Assembly: GCA_020465985.1 (NCBI GenBank)
Contig: JAANYP010006957.1
Span: 124,001 to 188,000, forward strand
DNA from: Centrapalus pauciflorus
Lineage: Eukaryota; Streptophyta; Magnoliopsida; Asterales; Asteraceae
Length of the DNA: 64,000 nt
Direction: 5' to 3'
Positions 1-13,977 of this stretch are shown piece after piece. The position numbers were made by a program, and so were the translations under genes. The notes beneath the pieces were generated by a model. The model worked only from the letters and a program-made list of their open reading frames with translations, made no database searches and was not told where the DNA came from. How positions within the stretch are numbered: the stretch's first letter is position 1; every line of letters begins with the position of its first letter.

Positions 1-960
1 TGTACAACATAGACAAGTGTTTGAGGGTAAAATAGTCATTTGTGCACCCTCTCTATTTTTAACAACTATATGAATTTAATGATGTGAGTTTTGGTTTTTT
101 TAACACATTATAGGGGTGTGGCGATTCACGATGGAGAGTGAGGAGGTGGGCGATTCACGACGGCAAGGCTGTGGTTCACGGCGACGGAGAGTGGTTCAAG
201 GCTAGTTCTTCACTACAAATAGTTGATTCACGACGAAGGCGAGTGGTTCACGAAGACGGAGAGTGAGGAGGTGGGCTTCTAAAGGCTATTGGTTAACGAC
301 GACAAGGTGCACACGACAATCACTACGAATAGTTGATTCACGGTAGAGGCGAGTGGTTCACGGCGAGCAGCGATTCACGATTCAAGCAAACGATTCATGG
401 CGGCGTTGGTATATGGTTCATGAAGGTGGAAGTTTGGACTTTGAGTTGTTCCCGGCGGTTCACGGTTCAAGCAAGTGAGGAGGAGGCGAGCGGGGGTTCA
501 CGGTTCAAGCAAGCGATTCACAGCGACCGCGATACACGGTTCACGAAGGCGGAGGGTTAACGACGAGTGGTGGTTCACGACGAGTGGTGGTTCACTATTC
601 ACGGCCAACGGCGGTTCACGGTTAAAATAGAGAGGAGGATTGGGAGGTGAGCGGCGGTTCACGATTCAAGCAAGCAATTTTACGGCGGTGGTGGTACACG
701 ATTCACGAAGGCGAGGTTGTGGGTGTCGTGGTAGAGCAGGTACCGCCGATCGTGTTTGTTTGTGGTAGGGTGACAATGGGGAGAAAGTGGTTGTGGTATT
801 GGGTTCATGTCATTGACGTTAGTGATATCACAATGGCGGTGACAGCGAAAGAGTGGAATGGGTGGAAGACCGCCGGAGAAGGATGACAGTGTGTAGGGCA
901 CCATGGGAGAAGGAGCGCGTTAATGGTGGACACATGGTTTCTTCATGAGCACAAAGAGAT

Positions 961-1005
<45 letters not shown>

Positions 1006-1122
1006 ATCTTAAAAATAAAACAAATATAGAAAAAACTCATGATTTAAGGAAATGATTTGATGGGTAACCGTAAAATTGGGGAAAATTTAGTTTCTTTTTT
1101 ATTTTTCTTTTTTTTTTAAATT
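1..1122. other. intergenic stretch with degenerate GGTTCACG-type short repeats and a (GA)n tract
   Basis: From about 120 to 690 the sequence repeatedly uses short phrases such as ggttcacggcg, gattcacgacg and ttcaagcaagc. This is a degenerate minisatellite rich in CG dinucleotides. It gives small open frames but no recognisable protein. A (GA)n microsatellite lies at about 966-999. No gene was recognised. Confidence 0.5.
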
Positions 1123-2324
1123 TTAAGTTATGAAATAGTCCAAAATGCCCTTAAGAAACTCCTGAGAAGTACATGCAACAGCAGTGTGACCAAACTGGCC
1201 ACATCTAAAACAACGGAGATGCTCCCGGGCACACGACCCTGCATGGCGGTGATGGCACCGCTGGCAATCTCTCTCAACTGACGCCGAACTCTCAACCCGG
1301 CTCCCAGAATCCCAAGATCCCCTCCCAACACTCCCCTGACTCTGCCTCTGGCCCTGACTCTGCTGTCGCTGCCCCTGCTGTCTCTGACCACCCCGACCCT
1401 GTCCCTGACTCTGACCAACCCCCAACTGTCTATCGTCGCGGCCCTGATCTCGCTGGACTCCCCGAACTATGTCCCTGCTGCTCAGAATACCCACCCTGAC
1501 GACTCTCTCTATAAAATCTCGAGGTCTCCGAGCTCTGACCCTGACCCGATGGCTCGATACGCTGTCTCTAGGGAGCCGACTGCTCCCGCTGTCTCTCCAC
1601 CTCCCGCTCTCGACGGCGGGCATACTCCATCGCTGAAGCAAATGTGGGGTCACGCAGCATCCCCACGAACTCTCGAATGTCTGGCCTCAAACCCTCAATA
1701 AACATGTTGACCTTTCGGTCCTCTGTAGCTACCTGATGCGGCGCGAACTGAGCTCTGTCATTAAAAATATCAATATACTCCTGAACGGATCTGGATCCCT
1801 GCTGCAGATGGATGAACTCTCGCTCCAACTCTCTCCTCGTGTCCAGAGGACAGTACTGCAGCTCGAACTCTGTACGGACTTCCTCCCATGACATCAAATA
1901 GGCCTCGTCAACTCCCTGAGCACTAACAACCGAACTCCACCATCTCAATGCTCCTCCCTTCAGAAGGTAGGAGGCATAACTCACTCTATCTGCTCGATCG
2001 ACATGGGCTATACGAAACGCAGCCTCAACCTCTCTCAACCAATCTAGTGCATGCCTTCGAGGCACCGACTCCACCGAAGAACTCAGAAGGGCGACCCGTC
2101 ATAAAGTCCTTAAAGGACCCTCGCGATGGCTGGCTAGAAGAAGCACCAGCCCCCGAACTCTACTCTCCCTCGGGCGGAGGCACCGCACCTCAATCCCTAC
2201 CCGCGCTCTGAACAGGAAAACGCTCATCTCGGATCTGCCCTATCACAACATATAAGTCAGACCTACGCACAGGCTCATCATCCCTATAATCATCCCCCTG
2301 AGGCCCGCTGCCCTGACGATCCAT
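1123..2324 (-). pseudogene. Ty3/gypsy retrotransposon gag remnant with CCHC zinc knuckle
   Basis: Read on the minus strand from an ATG at 2324, this is a plant Ty3/gypsy gag. The retrotransposon-gag core (ALDWLREVEAAF ... WEEVRTEFELQY, about 2050-1800) is followed by a Q/R/G-rich linker and a nucleocapsid region. The latter has CQRCHHRHAGSC followed by the CX2CX4HX4C knuckle CFRCGQFGHTAVAC (about 1165-1240). The frame is broken: two in-frame stops lie in the N-terminal third (about 2140-2190), a frameshift lies near 2074, and another lies between 1570 and 1650, so core and knuckle are in different frames. Sequence after the knuckle runs into unrelated AT-rich DNA near 1130, so protease, reverse transcriptase and integrase are absent. 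It belongs with the PBS and LTR to its right. Confidence 0.85.
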
Positions 2325-2478
2325 AACCACCTGCACAATAACACAATAGGACGAATTAACTCTACAAAACTCTACACACTACTCGTTTATCACCTATTAC
2401 TCTACTTCGGATTACAATCCAAGGATCTAGACTCAATGGTTTAAGCTTAAGCATCCACTAGATACTTAATCTCTTAAA

Positions 2479-2495
2479 CCTAGGCTCTGATACCA
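2479..2495 (-). other. tRNA-iMet-type primer binding site of the gypsy element
   Basis: On the minus strand this reads TGGTATCAGAGCCTAGG, matching the 3' end of plant initiator tRNA-Met. It starts four bases inside the LTR end at 2500, the normal position for a PBS. It fixes the element's orientation (minus) and the inner LTR boundary. Confidence 0.85.
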
Positions 2496-2499
2496 AGCT

Positions 2500-4656
<2,157 letters not shown>

Positions 4657-4725
<69 letters not shown>
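4657..4725. repeat. (TA)n microsatellite
   Basis: TA run of about 68 bp immediately right of element M3. Confidence 0.97.
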
Positions 4726-4728
<3 letters not shown>

Positions 4729-4929
4729 CCTCTTTACTTTCTATAAAAAAATATTATTTTAATTTCTAATTTCGTTTTGCCACAACAGATGTGATGTCAT
4801 GTTTCACATCAGCAAAGCTAGTTTAACTTAAAAAAATAAGAGTTCAGGTAACCAAAACATTATATAAAAATGTTATAAATTGAATTTTACTTCTTTTTGA
4901 CAAAAGAAAAAATTTACGTTCTCTTTATT

Positions 4930-5171
4930 AACAAAATTTAAATTTTATATTATCTTTGTCGGTATTTTGTTTTTTCTTGACGAGAAATCAAATATATAAT
5001 TAGATAATACATTTCAAAACTATTTCATTGTATAATTTTGTAAAATTATAGAAATTTGTTACACTAAAATAAAATTTACCCTAGCCAAAGAGGTTCAACT
5101 GCCGTTGGTAGTCTGCAAGAAACCGCCTTCAAAACTTGGCGTTCAATTCTTCTTCTCTTTGACAGTGTGAA
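4930..5171. repeat. 242-bp direct repeat, left copy, flanking the Helitron fragment
   Basis: Nearly identical to 8284-8526: one substitution in each of two places and one A insertion. The right copy continues without a break into the leader of the VAP27-like gene, so it is host sequence. The left copy is interrupted after gtgaa by the Helitron 3' terminus. Confidence 0.9.
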
Positions 5172-8100
5172 CTAGTTGAATACCCGTGCGTTGCCCGGGT
5201 GACGTATTTCAAAATTAAATTTTTTAATTAAACTGTCACATGATAAAATTATATTTTATTTATAAAAACTATGTATTTTTTATGCACAAAAACAATATTT
5301 ATTTGTATCATGAATGTCACATGATAGAAATGTATTTTATTTATGAAAACTATACATTATTTACGGTAAAAAATTTACTTATATTTTAGTCATAAATATA
5401 GATTATTACACATAATTATGAGGTTGATACATATATCTAGTTTAATGCATGTGAATTGATCGAAAAAATAATTATGCGTTAAAAGATTGTTCTCTCAGAA
5501 TTAAATATACAGGGAAAAAATTAATAATAATTTATGATAAAATGAAAACCCATTATTTTCCCATAAAATAATACACAAACATGTAGTTTCAAAGTATAAC
5601 TACGAATATAGTCTAACATAAATTTATAATAAAAATTGATTCAGACAAATAAAAATGTTAACAAACAAAAGCAGCAATCATAAAAAAATTAACGAATCTT
5701 AATAAAGAAATTGAACAACTTTAAACGGAAATGACACATCTCATTGTCTAGAGACTTATTTAAAACGTTGTGCATGTATTGTTGATTATCGGTTCATTAC
5801 ACACGTAAATCTTCATTGTTCTTCATGATATACTGAAAAAATAAACCAAGGCATGTGTTAATTTTAAAACTGTAATACATAAACAACACAAAGATAATGA
5901 GAAGCTTATAATGTAAAAAAAAAGTATACCGATGCAACGTTTTTTCTGACGTTTGAATAATGTTTTGCTCCTTGAAGTCATCATCTTATCTTTAGGCTTT
6001 GATTTTTTACTTGTATCATCATCCTCTTCACTCTCATACTGAAATAACACATGACTAAATGAATATAAAAAGATACAAAAATACCAATTTAATTTGTAAA
6101 ATAATTTATAAAATATACTTACAAATATTATATTTTCATCTGACTTGAACCATGATTTATACTTTGATGATATAAAATGTGGTTTAACCTTATCTGTAGC
6201 CTGAAATAAGGCACACAAAATATAGGTGAAAAAATATTGAAGCAATGCACTTAATATGAAACTCAAACAGTTATACTTAAAATGATATTTGTAACATTAT
6301 AGCATAACATTAACAAAAATAATAAAATGTACTCATACCATTTGTCTTTCATGTCTTTTCTCATAAAACTGCATAACAAACATTTTGTATGATAAAAAAA
6401 AAACATTTTGAAAATTATACATAATGTATTTTCAAATACAACCACACATACCAGATCTATTTTCCTAGTAGACCGGCACCGTAGATTACCTCTGTAAAAA
6501 AAAATGAACAATATAATATATCAGACTGAAATATAATCATTAACTGTTTGGAATTTCTAAACACCTGTGTTAACTTACGTATTAGGTACAAAGGATGGTA
6601 ACCTGCGATTTTCTCTTTGCATTAATTGTATTTCTTTTCTGCAGTAAGTAAGTATAGAATAACTTTTAAATATCTATAAAAATGGTTAAAACAATCACAG
6701 AAAATAACTTCAGTATATCATTTTGCTTGTTATTAACATACTGTTCTGTTTTTTTTTGTCGCCAAGCTTTCAGAATCATATCCGACAGTCTGAACGATTC
6801 CACTTGAATTGAAAATTTCCACGTGTCAGAAATGACACGCACTCTGGAATACGTTCTTTTTCAACCATTGTACTTGCCATCGAACCTGCATAATGTATAT
6901 ACATGTGTGCAATATACACAAACAACAATACAAAACATATGTAATATATTAAAGTTGATACAAATATAAGTCAAATTAATTAAACAGGATTGAACTATAA
7001 ACATGAACTTCATTTCAAACATAATCATGATTTTCATCGTCTTACTTATGAAAGTTAATAGCACGAACATATAATTTAAACTTAGCATAACTGAATATTA
7101 TAATCACTATTAAACATAATATAAACTAACGTAGCATGCTCAAACTTTGGAGTAGACGTCGGCGATCCACTCACACCTTGAATGCCATATGGGATTGATC
7201 CTTCTGTAGAAGTACATGTACTAATTTGGGTTTCATGTCGATCAGATTCAACAGATTCTTGTATAGGAGTAGAATCAAGTCTTTCATTGACGTCATTAGT
7301 ATCATCAACTCCTGACTTATCTGTGTTCACATTAATCTTGATGTGATTACCTTCAACGCACTTACCATCTATTCTTGATTCGTCTGTATCGGCACAAGTA
7401 CATGTATCATCTATTTCTACGATATTAGAAGAATCATGTTCATTGACTTGGGCAGTCGAAGTGTCACCTTCTGTAGTAACAACAACCGTTGAAGTTTTCT
7501 CATTTGTAGTTATATCACCTGCGGTAGGCACCGAAATAGAAGATGGACCCCACATCACCTCATCCATAAGCCTCTCCTCATACTCACTAACATTCGATTC
7601 TAAGTTAGAAACGTCAATCTCATTAACGGTGTCGACTGGCTGAACACAATCACACGGTACTGATACTCGTGTTGCATTTGAAGTGTGTCCACCGTTCATC
7701 ACTTCATCAAGCTCACCATAGTATTTGGCTACGGGAAACCTTCGTGCACATCTAGGTGGTAAGTTATATTCGTCAACTTTGATGTCGAGTATGACCCTTC
7801 GACCACATAGATGGGTAACGAAATACATATACATCCAGTCGGGATCACCACCGTTCTGATAAAATAAAAGACGTTCCCAAGTCACCGAAATGATATAAAT
7901 GATAATTATAAAATAAACTATGCATGCCAACCTCGTTGGTGCTTATTGTAAGCAACTCGTCAACTGTATGACCTACGAGCTTTCTAGCATCAGTGTTGAA
8001 AAAAACACAACTCGTTTCTCCAAGATCATCATTCACGTTTAACACCAACTTATACCTATAACAATGCACATACGTAAGTACGGATTACATAAAGTACTAT

Positions 8101-8283
8101 AAGTATATATATATGTCTATTATTCTTCTATAAGATAACTTACGTTTGACGTGGATTATTCACACGTCTATGACATGTCTCACACCAGTATCGGTTCTGT
8201 TGCAATAACGCTTTCTTAAAACATCTTGTACATTGTATGTACTTCCAATCGTTGGTCAAGTCTACGTCAAACACATCAACATC
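5172..8283 (-). mobile_element. 3' part of a Helitron (5'-truncated)
   Basis: On the minus strand the element ends with a GC-rich hairpin-type motif (GGGCAACGCACGGGT), then TATTCAA and CTAG. The next host base is T. These are the hallmarks of a plant Helitron 3' end inserted between A and T; the uninterrupted site can be read at 8521-8530. The right end at 8283 has no TC-type Helitron 5' terminus and cuts into the RPA1-like gene, so the rest (Rep/helicase) is missing. Confidence 0.75.
5935..8283 (-). pseudogene. RPA1-like (replication protein A large subunit) gene remnant inside the Helitron
   Basis: Minus-strand exons encode pieces of the RPA70 C-terminal DNA-binding domain. The piece at 8144-8283 carries a four-cysteine zinc ribbon (CTRC ... 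CETC) and ends at a GT donor. The piece at 7932-8055 (YKLVLNVNDD, CVFFNTDARKLVG) is an OB-fold segment. The piece from 7855 downwards (DWMYMYFVTHLCGRR, DEYNLPPRCARRFPVAKYY) is followed by an acidic, low-complexity tail. A charged segment near 5935-6045 (SEEDDDTSKKSKPK) looks like a terminal tail. Plant autonomous Helitrons are known to carry RPA-like genes, which fits the Helitron end at 5172. The 5' half, with the earlier OB folds, is cut off at 8283. Exon joins beyond 7130 were not resolved. Confidence 0.7.
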
Positions 8284-8526
8284 AACAAAATTTAAATTTT
8301 ATATTATCTTTGTCGGTATTTTGTTTTTTCTTGACGAGAAATCAGATATATAATTAGATAATACATTTCAAAACTATTTCATTGTATAATTTTGTAAAAT
8401 TATAGAAGTTTGTTACACTAAAATAAAATTTACCCTAGCCAAAAGAGGTTCAACTGCCGTTGGTAGTCTGCAAGAAACTGCCTTCAAAACTTGGCGTTCA
8501 ATTCTTCTTCTCTTTGACAGTGTGAA
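8284..8526. repeat. 243-bp direct repeat, right copy (host leader sequence)
   Basis: Second copy of 4930-5171. It continues into the upstream region of the VAP27-like gene (gtgaatgcgtgaatc), so this copy is the original context. Confidence 0.9.
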
Positions 8527-9127
8527 TGCGTGAATCACCGACGTGTACCAAACGCCTTTTCCTGATTTCAAGAATTAGGGTTTCTGTCGATTCAATCAAG
8601 GCCCACACAAACAGTACCGAATCCCAATTGAATCGAATCAACAACCCAACCGTTACGGAATCATTACGCAATTTTTTCAAAATTTCGATTCTATCTCCCC
8701 CATTAAATTCATCGCTACTTCAATTCAAATTCCCCATTTTCGTCAATTTCCTCCATCTTGATTTACTCTCCCATTGCAGGTGATTGATTATTCTTTTAAT
8801 TGAATTCAGTTTATTCGCTTATGATCTTATCTATATGATCAGATGCTTGCTTCCTTTCATTATTGATCGGGTCAAATGATAATGATTTGAACCTAACAAT
8901 ACGGATGTCAGTTTGGGGTTTTGTTTGAATTTAGTATTATGTTTACTTCTGCTGATGAATTGATGCGTGTGATCAAAATGTATGAAGAGTATCTGTTGTT
9001 ATATTGTGCGTTTCAACGTGTGTTTGTGTCTGGTGCTTACTAGGGTTTTTGTGACGATTGATTGTTCGTTTTCAGGAGAAGGGATTAAATATTTCACTTT
9101 TCTTTCGTTTGATTCTTGGATGCAAAG
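8527..9127 (+). promoter_or_regulatory. probable 5' leader and leader intron region of the VAP27-like gene
   Basis: Gene-like leader sequence with C/T-rich stretches runs into the ATG at 9128. An intron in the leader (gcaggtgattg near 8777, acceptor ttttcag near 9076) is possible. No TATA box was assigned with confidence. Confidence 0.4.
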
Positions 9128-10621
9128 ATGAAACAAGATATTTTGGAGGTTCAACCGCATGAACTTAAGTTCATATGTAAGCTGATTTCTCACTCTATCT
9201 TTCTCTTTGTGATTCGTTTGATTAAATGATAATTCTGTTAGAAATGAAAGTTGAATGGCTTGAAACTCGATGGTGAATTGGTGATCAGAATATACTTTTT
9301 GAGTAACCTAACTAATAACCCTTGTAAAACAATAAACACCCCTTGGGTTCTGTTTTTACTGGTTTCATCTGTTTTCTCGTGTATCCACTAGGCTTATTGT
9401 CATCAAGGGAGACTAGAAAGGTCTGTGGGCGGTGGGCCTTTCTTTATTGAGCTTTAACTACTTGAATGAATTGTAATTTGCTTGCCCTGACAGCAAGACA
9501 ACAGACAGGAAGATGACGGGTGATGCTTTCTTTAATTTCCAAATAAAAGAAGAGAAAAGATTTAATAGAAAGCCTCTCCTTTATCATACAACCCCAGAAT
9601 ATGTATACGCACATACGTAACATGTGCATTATTTTAAATATATTTAGGAAGTGAATAAACCGTTAAAAAATGGGAAGGGGCTGATGCTTAAATTTGATTA
9701 AATAAGAGAAACAATCTCAAAGTGACAATCCAAGATTGGTGTTTTAAGGTCTGACCATTGGACTTATATAATTCATGATTGCTTTCACAATCGTTTAATC
9801 ATGACTCATATACAACTTTTATGACATTGTGTGTTTCTGGTAATTTCCATTGACATAATTACTAAAAATCTTATGTGGTACATTTAAAGTATTGTAGGCC
9901 ACGTGATATGTTCAAGCTTAATTCCCCTGCCAAAAACATAATATAAAAAGAAAAGCACCTAAGACATTTGATAGATTATCAATAAAGTTTTCCCTTGAGC
10001 ACTAGAAGTAAGGTGATAGAGTTTTATTTTTTGTCACCTTAACTCACGTCTTGAGTATTGCCCAAGACAATACCAGTCACTCATTTCTTTTTTATATAAT
10101 TTTGATTTATGGTACTCAGTGCTTATATAGATGAGATATCCTATTGAGTGTATTGTAGTGTAGTATCTAATGGCTTTAGTTAAAGAGTTAGTGTATGGCA
10201 TCTCCAAAAAAAAAAAAAAAAACGAATGCAGATACAGACATGCACATTATTTGTATATGTGCAACATCTTGACCTACAAACATGAGTCCATCTGTGCATG
10301 ACTGGTAATTTGTGATTTCTCTTTGAGAAATTTGCTAACTTTTTATTTTGGTATTCTATCTTTCACATCAGTTGAACTGAAGAAACAAAGCTCATGTAAT
10401 GTTCAGATGATCAATAAAACCTATCACCATGTTGCTTTCAAGGTGCTGATGGTTTCTCCATGTTTTCAGATTTCTAACTTTTGTTTTCCCAGTTAAAGTT
10501 AATAGCAGTAAACTTAACCACTTAGGTAATCTTCTGCAGATCAAAACTACCAATCCAAAGAAATACTGTGTCAGACCGAATACTGGAGTTATTGATCCAA
10601 ATTCAATATGTGACTTTTCAG
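9128..10621 (+). pseudogene. VAP27-like (MSP domain) gene, first three exons only
   Basis: Exons 9128-9176, 10372-10442 and 10540-10621 join in frame. They encode the N-terminal MSP domain of a plant VAMP-associated protein: MKQDILEVQPHELKF, then FELKKQSSCNVQMINKT, then IKTTNPKKYCVRPNTG. Family members are ER-membrane proteins that bind FFAT motifs at ER contact sites. The order is MSP domain, coiled coil, C-terminal membrane anchor. Splice sites are canonical (T|GTAAGC, AAG|GTGCTG, CAG|GTATAA) and phases agree. Nothing resembling the next MSP exons, the coiled coil or the anchor follows in 10622-15000; a copia fragment and other repeats occupy that DNA. So the gene is 3'-truncated here, unless an intron longer than about 4 kb continues into sequence I failed to recognise. 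Confidence 0.85.
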
Positions 10622-11762
10622 GTATAATCTTGCTTATTGAATGTTTTCAAATATGGCTGGTTTAGTGTTTCTAATTTACTGCTTGAGGTGTTTGAGTGTT
10701 TCATTGAGGGATTTTGAAAGTAGTTTGAGGACCATAGTTCACTCCTGTTTCAGTACTATGAAATTTTACAAAAATGTATAATTGCAACTCCTATCTCAGG
10801 TGGATTATGAGGAATTGTTAATTTTTTGGCCATCCTTGCTTCTCCTTAATGTTTACTGGGTGTTCACATTTCAGTTAGCCACAAAGTTGTAAGGAACACC
10901 AAACCTAACCTCAAATGTGGTCTGGCATAAAAGACAAACCTAAAAACTAACTTCATTTTGGTTAATATCAATTTCTGGTTTACGTGTGATGCAATGGTGC
11001 AGTTAGTGGTTAACCTATATACCTATAAAAACCTGGAATATGTACTACTTTTATCAAAGTAATATATTTCACTAATAACAGAATTAACCTAAATAGTATT
11101 TATTCCATGTTAGAAAATCAATTCAATAAAAGAGAAAGTAGGTATTCTATCTGAAAAGATTGTAGTATGTATTCAAAATTAGTTTATATTCAATTAAGAA
11201 TTAGACTTAAAACTTGTAATTCCTTTAAATGACTCAAATCAGAGGGGATGTGGTTTTTTAATAACTTAGAACTGATCTGGTCAGTAATGATCTAGTTCTC
11301 TCTCCATTATGATCAATTATTGCTTTTGTTTGAAAATTCATCACCTTTGGCAATTATTAGTCCCCATTTATTTTAAATCACCCATACAACCTCTCTGGAT
11401 AACTTGGAGATTTTTTGTATTTATATGCATCTTGAAATATAATCTTATCTGTCAAGTTCTTGAAATATAATGGAGTTAAGGTCCCAGAATAGTGACAAAT
11501 TGGTTCAAAATGTTCCACCTCATTCGTACTATCTTTTGTGGACACCAACTAATATTTCAAAATAGTTTCTATTGTGGACACTTCTAAGAAAAAATGACCA
11601 TATTGCCTTGCTTATTTCAAAAAATGATGATAATGCTCTCCCTCCACTGTTGACTCCCTCCTTTCTCTTCTGAGGCTGAAATCTTCTCCCACCACTGCCC
11701 ACTAGTGACTTTCTCTACCCCTGAACTTTATATAATATGGGTACATTCATAGATTATAAAAC
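10622..11762. other. AT-rich sequence after VAP27 exon 3, no gene recognised
   Basis: Probably the remains of VAP27 intron 3. No MSP-continuation exon was found on reading it, and no long open frame is present. Confidence 0.5.
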
Positions 11763-11922
11763 TGTTGAGTGGAGTGACTTTAATTCACTTGTATAGTTAG
11801 TTGTATTTCCTTATTTTCCCTATCATTGTAATCTCGTAGCCTATAAATAAGGGCTGACCTCTCCATTGTAATGAATTCAGTCAATAAAAGATTTCTCTCT
11901 AAATTCCCTTAAATTCCTAACA
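11763..11922 (+). mobile_element. short LTR (about 160 bp) of a Ty1/copia-like element
   Basis: Starts TGTTGAGTGGAG and ends CCTAACA (TG..CA). It contains a TATA box (cctataaataagggc at about 11840) and a polyadenylation-like tcaataaaag near its end. The PBS begins at 11926. The layout is that of a 5' LTR. No 3' LTR was seen. Confidence 0.6.
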
Positions 11923-11925
11923 AAC

Positions 11926-11941
11926 TGGTATCAAAACCAGG
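11926..11941 (+). other. primer binding site of the copia-like element
   Basis: TGGTATCAAAACCAGG three bases after the LTR end resembles the tRNA-Met-type PBS TGGTATCAGAGC used by many plant copia elements. It supports the LTR boundary. Confidence 0.6.
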
Positions 11942-12475
11942 TTACGATCAGATCACGCTTCTAGTTCTCTTTGCTTCTTGTTCGTTCTTCAATCTGAGAT
12001 TTAATAATAGAAATTAGAGATTGCTCTTGGCCAATTTGAAATTGGCAATTGATACTGTGGAGTGCGCTTTCAAAAATTGAATTTGAAGTCGGCAATTGAT
12101 TTCAGAAATTGTTCAATTGGGTGAGACGCAATCATTTTGGTGATCGATTGAAGGTGGAGTTCTTGATTCAGGCTTACGATATCACCAATTGAAGGTTTTG
12201 GTGGTCAATTTTGACCATTGGTGTTCCAATTTCTGGTTTGACGTGATTGGAAATTGACGGGCAATTTCTTGACGTGATTGAAATTGACGAGTAGGAGGGC
12301 TAATTGATTTCTGAAAATCGTTTGTTGCTAAGTAATTGATTTCTGTAAGTCGTTTCTGCCCAAGAAAGGAAATCAGCGCACACAAGTCTGGGCAAATCGA
12401 TTTCAATTCTTCTTGAGTCTACTTCCAGTTTCTTGAAATTTCGGTGAGCCAAGATTCTGTCGAGACTTTAAGAAA

Positions 12476-12750
12476 ATGCCTTCACAAATCAAGATTGATA
12501 AATTCACCGGGAAGAACAACTTCAGTTTGTGGCGGCTCAAGATGCGAGCGTTACTGAAACGAGATGGATTGTGGACACCTCTCGTTGGTCCAAGGCCAGA
12601 AACAATGGACGGAAATGACTTCGATCAGCAAGATGAGAAGGCACATTCGACAATTTTATTGTCATTATGGGATGAGGTTCTTTACGAAGTTGCTAATGAA
12701 GAAAGTGCGGCTGGATTGTGGTTGAAACTTGAGTCATTGTACATGACTAA
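12476..12750 (+). pseudogene. Ty1/copia gag N-terminal fragment (UBN2 type)
   Basis: The open frame begins MPSQIKIDKFTGKNNFSLW and continues through ALLKRDGLW and LWLKLESLYMTK. This is the usual start of plant copia gag polyproteins (gag-polypeptide of LTR copia type). After YMTK the family normally continues SLTNKL..., but at 12751 the reading runs into a different element and stops 27 bases later. Only about 92 residues of gag remain, with no protease, integrase or reverse transcriptase. Confidence 0.85.
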
Positions 12751-13873
12751 GGTGTTGTTTGATTGCATAAGAGGTTAATTGTCTGATGTCTGATTCCACT
12801 TCTGATTGATAAGAGGTGGTCCTGATAAGATACTAAGATCTGATAAGAGAATTCAATAAGTCTGTTTGTTTTATAAATTATCTGAGTCTGTTATTTTTAT
12901 TAATTTTACATATTAATTCCCAAAACCAAACAGATATCATTGATTAAAGTCAAATATCAAATAAGAATAATATCATTGAATCAAAGTGATCTATATAAAC
13001 ATTTAATATCATTCAAATAACATTAACTAAGAAACCAATTCAAGTTTATAAGTTATAATCAAATGCATTCAATAAACATATAACCAACATGCTTTCAAGA
13101 ATCAAATAACAATTAAAGTTTATAAGTTATAATCAAGTTTATAAGGTTACGTTTATTAACTTCCAAATAACTTAAGTTTATAAGTTATATAGATATGTAA
13201 TTGAAAAATAATAAATTTTATCAAAAAGTGTTGAATATTTCTCGTTATGGTAGGGTGCGTAGGTTGAGGGGTAAGGTGGGTGGGGATGGGTAGATTTGAG
13301 GGGTAATGGTGGGTAGGTTGAGGGTAATGGTAGGTAGGTAAGGTGGGTGAGGATGGGTAGATTTGAGGGGTAGGGTAGGGGTGAGGTGGGTAGGTTTGAG
13401 GGGTAGGGGTGGGGTGGGATAAGGAGGGGTGAGGTGGGGTGGGTAGGTTTGATGGGTTAGTGTAGGGGTGGGGTAGAGTGGGATAGGGTAAGTATGGGAG
13501 TGGGGTGGGTAGGGTTAAGGGTGGAGATGGGGATGGGGTGGTATAAGTAAGTTAAGGGTAGTTAGGGTAGGGTGAGAGTAGGTGGTTGAGGGTAGGGTAT
13601 GTTGAGGGTGGGGTGGGGTAGGGTAGGGGGTAGGGTGGGTGAGGTAAGGTATGGGGTAAAGGTAAGGGTGGGGTGGGATGGGAGAGACATGTATTTTTTT
13701 TGGTGTGATAAGTGGTGATAAGTAGCATATCAAAGTCTTATCCTGATAAGACATGATAAGAGAATTTTGACTCTTATGTCTTCTGCATATCAAACGCACT
13801 TATCAGTATTTCCTCTTATCGAATAAGAGGAAACCTCTGATAAGAGTCTGATAAGTGGCTATCAAACACCCCC
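12751..13873. mobile_element. MITE-like element that cuts the copia gag (GGTGTTGTTTGAT ends)
   Basis: The left end ggtgttgtttgattgc and the inverted right end (gctatcaaacaccccc) match over about 16 bp with two or three differences. Both sides inside are rich in the word tctgataag/cttatcag. The ends resemble Harbinger-type (GGG..GTTTG) MITEs, but I could not find a clean 3-bp target duplication (left flank TAA, right flank TTA or TAA). It carries the G-rich minisatellite at 13245-13680. No coding capacity. Confidence 0.55.
13245..13680 (+). repeat. G-rich minisatellite (GGGTAGG/GGGTGGG type)
   Basis: About 435 bp of irregular repeats of gggtaggttgagg, ggtggggtggg and similar words. There is almost no C on the plus strand: extreme strand asymmetry with many runs of three or more G. 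Confidence 0.9.
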
Positions 13874-13977
13874 TTAATAAACTACACCAATTTTTAAAAT
13901 TATTTTACGTATCTTTAGAAAATTTTATTTTAATTTTTTTAAAATTAGGCCATGTAAATACATGGGTATATATTAAC

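Noticed and set aside
13245..13680. Interstitial telomere
   Set aside because: The words are irregular (gggtagg, ggggtggg) and do not form the plant TTTAGGG repeat.
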